A stretch of 64,000 bases of DNA. Source: Palleronia pontilimi. Lineage in GTDB: Bacteria > Pseudomonadota > Alphaproteobacteria > Rhodobacterales > Rhodobacteraceae. The position numbers and the translations under genes are program-made. The DNA lies in NCBI RefSeq assembly GCF_016412875.1, contig NZ_JAEKPD010000007.1, positions 271,417-335,416 on the forward strand, given 5' to 3'. Under the pieces are notes generated by a model, which ran no database searches, was not told where the DNA came from, and saw only the letters and a program-made list of their open reading frames with translations. Below are positions 63,730-64,000 of the stretch, in pieces (position 1 is the stretch's first letter; the number at the start of each line of letters is the position of its first letter).

Positions 63730-63755
63730 GGGAGCGCCCCCGAAAGCGCGCTCCC
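63730..63755. repeat. Hairpin between tRNA-Thr and the last ORF
   Basis: GGGAGCGC (63730-63737) / GCGCTCCC (63748-63755), 8-bp perfect stem with a 10-nt loop, 7 bp beyond the stop of the minus-strand ORF at 63763. It may terminate that ORF; there is no T tract. Confidence 0.4.
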
Positions 63756-63762
63756 GTCTGCG

Positions 63763-63987
63763 TCAGTGACCCGCAGCGCCAGGTCGGACTGCATTCACCA
63801 GTTCTTGCGCCCGGTCGTGGCAGTCCTGGAATGCCTCGCGGAAAGCGCCCATTGGATCCTTTTCCGATGCGGTATCGACCATCAGGGAAGCAGCAAGGCT
63901 GGCGACGACCATCGTCGGCATGTCAGGTACATCCCGCTGGCTCATCAGATGTGCCGTATCTGACCTTCTCCCCGGTATCCGGGCCAT
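63763..63987 (-). CDS. Small ORF of unknown function near window edge
   Basis: 74 residues from ATG 63987, or 60 from the internal ATG at 63945 (MSQRDVPDMPTMVVASLAAS). The C-terminal part FREAFQDCHDRAQELVNAV is helical. No signal peptide, no recognised family, and no convincing ribosome site for either start. It is kept because the frame is open, has reasonable composition and ends at a hairpin, but it could be non-coding. Confidence 0.4.
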   Translation of the reverse strand: MARIPGRRSDTAHLMSQRDVPDMPTMVVASLAASLMVDTASEKDPMGAFREAFQDCHDRAQELVNAVRPGAAGH

Positions 63988-64000
63988 TGCGAACTGGACT

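Noticed and set aside
1..64000. CRISPR arrays, IS elements, prophage genes and rRNA
   Set aside because: No regularly spaced direct repeats, transposase, integrase or phage structural motifs, and no rRNA signatures on either strand.

Overview
This is 64 kb of gene-dense, high-GC chromosomal DNA that reads as an alphaproteobacterium of the order Rhodobacterales (Roseobacter/Paracoccaceae group). The support is the combination of genes: aerobic cobaltochelatase CobS/CobT, an NDUFA12-type complex I subunit, a GapR/DUF2312 nucleoid protein, DUF2155, a divergent DnaJ-domain/BolA pair, a one-polypeptide PntA and a short-chain-acyl-CoA (ScfR-type) regulator. I support 67 protein genes and one tRNA. 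I see no rRNA, IS element, prophage, integron or CRISPR array. The species cannot be named from the sequence.

Layout. 0-4.5 kb: 5' end of an Xaa-Pro aminopeptidase, then cobT and cobS separated by an oppositely oriented PRC-barrel protein. 4.6-6.6 kb: ECF sigma factor, RskA-type anti-sigma and an exported MsrB, closed by a strong terminator. 6.7-9.9 kb: DnaJ-domain protein, BolA, DUF4177 and gatB. 10-15.6 kb: two tandem lytic-transglycosylase-like proteins, an acyltransferase, a DJ-1/PfpI protein and pepN. 15.7-19.7 kb: small membrane protein, DUF2256, malate synthase G, GlcG-like protein, a 54-codon small ORF and a class I amidotransferase, all on one strand with several ATGA overlaps. 19.7-26.5 kb: exported unknown, M23 peptidase, SDR, ICMT-like protein, pntAB and a Na+/Ca2+ exchanger. 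26.7-31.2 kb: glpK, glpD and a photolyase-type protein with unusual domain order. 31.3-34.7 kb: Fe-type alcohol dehydrogenase, clpP and clpX. 34.7-40.8 kb: small housekeeping genes and accB-accC-aat. 41-53.5 kb: acetyl-CoA synthetase behind a five-gene branched-chain-amino-acid-type ABC transporter, diverging from an ScfR-type regulator, a lone receiver, a small membrane protein and an SLC5-STAC histidine kinase. 53.6-64 kb: orphan FliM/FliN-domain protein, acyl-CoA dehydrogenase/kinase-fold/multifunctional beta-oxidation cluster, GapR, a potassium channel with a zinc ribbon, an orphan ABC permease and tRNA-Thr(UGU).

How the genes may work together. The most coherent system is 41-53.5 kb. The kinase resembles CrbS/CbrA-type sensors (SLC5 transporter domain, STAC, HisKA, HATPase), which control acs in gamma-proteobacteria. 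Its receiver has no output domain, and the adjacent DNA-binding regulator combines an HTH, a stretch that aligns without gaps to the kinase's own phospho-acceptor helix pair (His143 matching His674), and an acyl-CoA-sensing ScfR C-terminus. A phosphorelay from membrane sensor to receiver to regulator, acting on the divergent liv-acs operon, is a testable inference. Other regions worth a second look are three back-to-back 20-nt palindromes at 23-nt spacing between livG and livF, a pair of 10-bp direct repeats between cobS and the sigma factor, and the 54-codon ORF translationally coupled to the amidotransferase gene.
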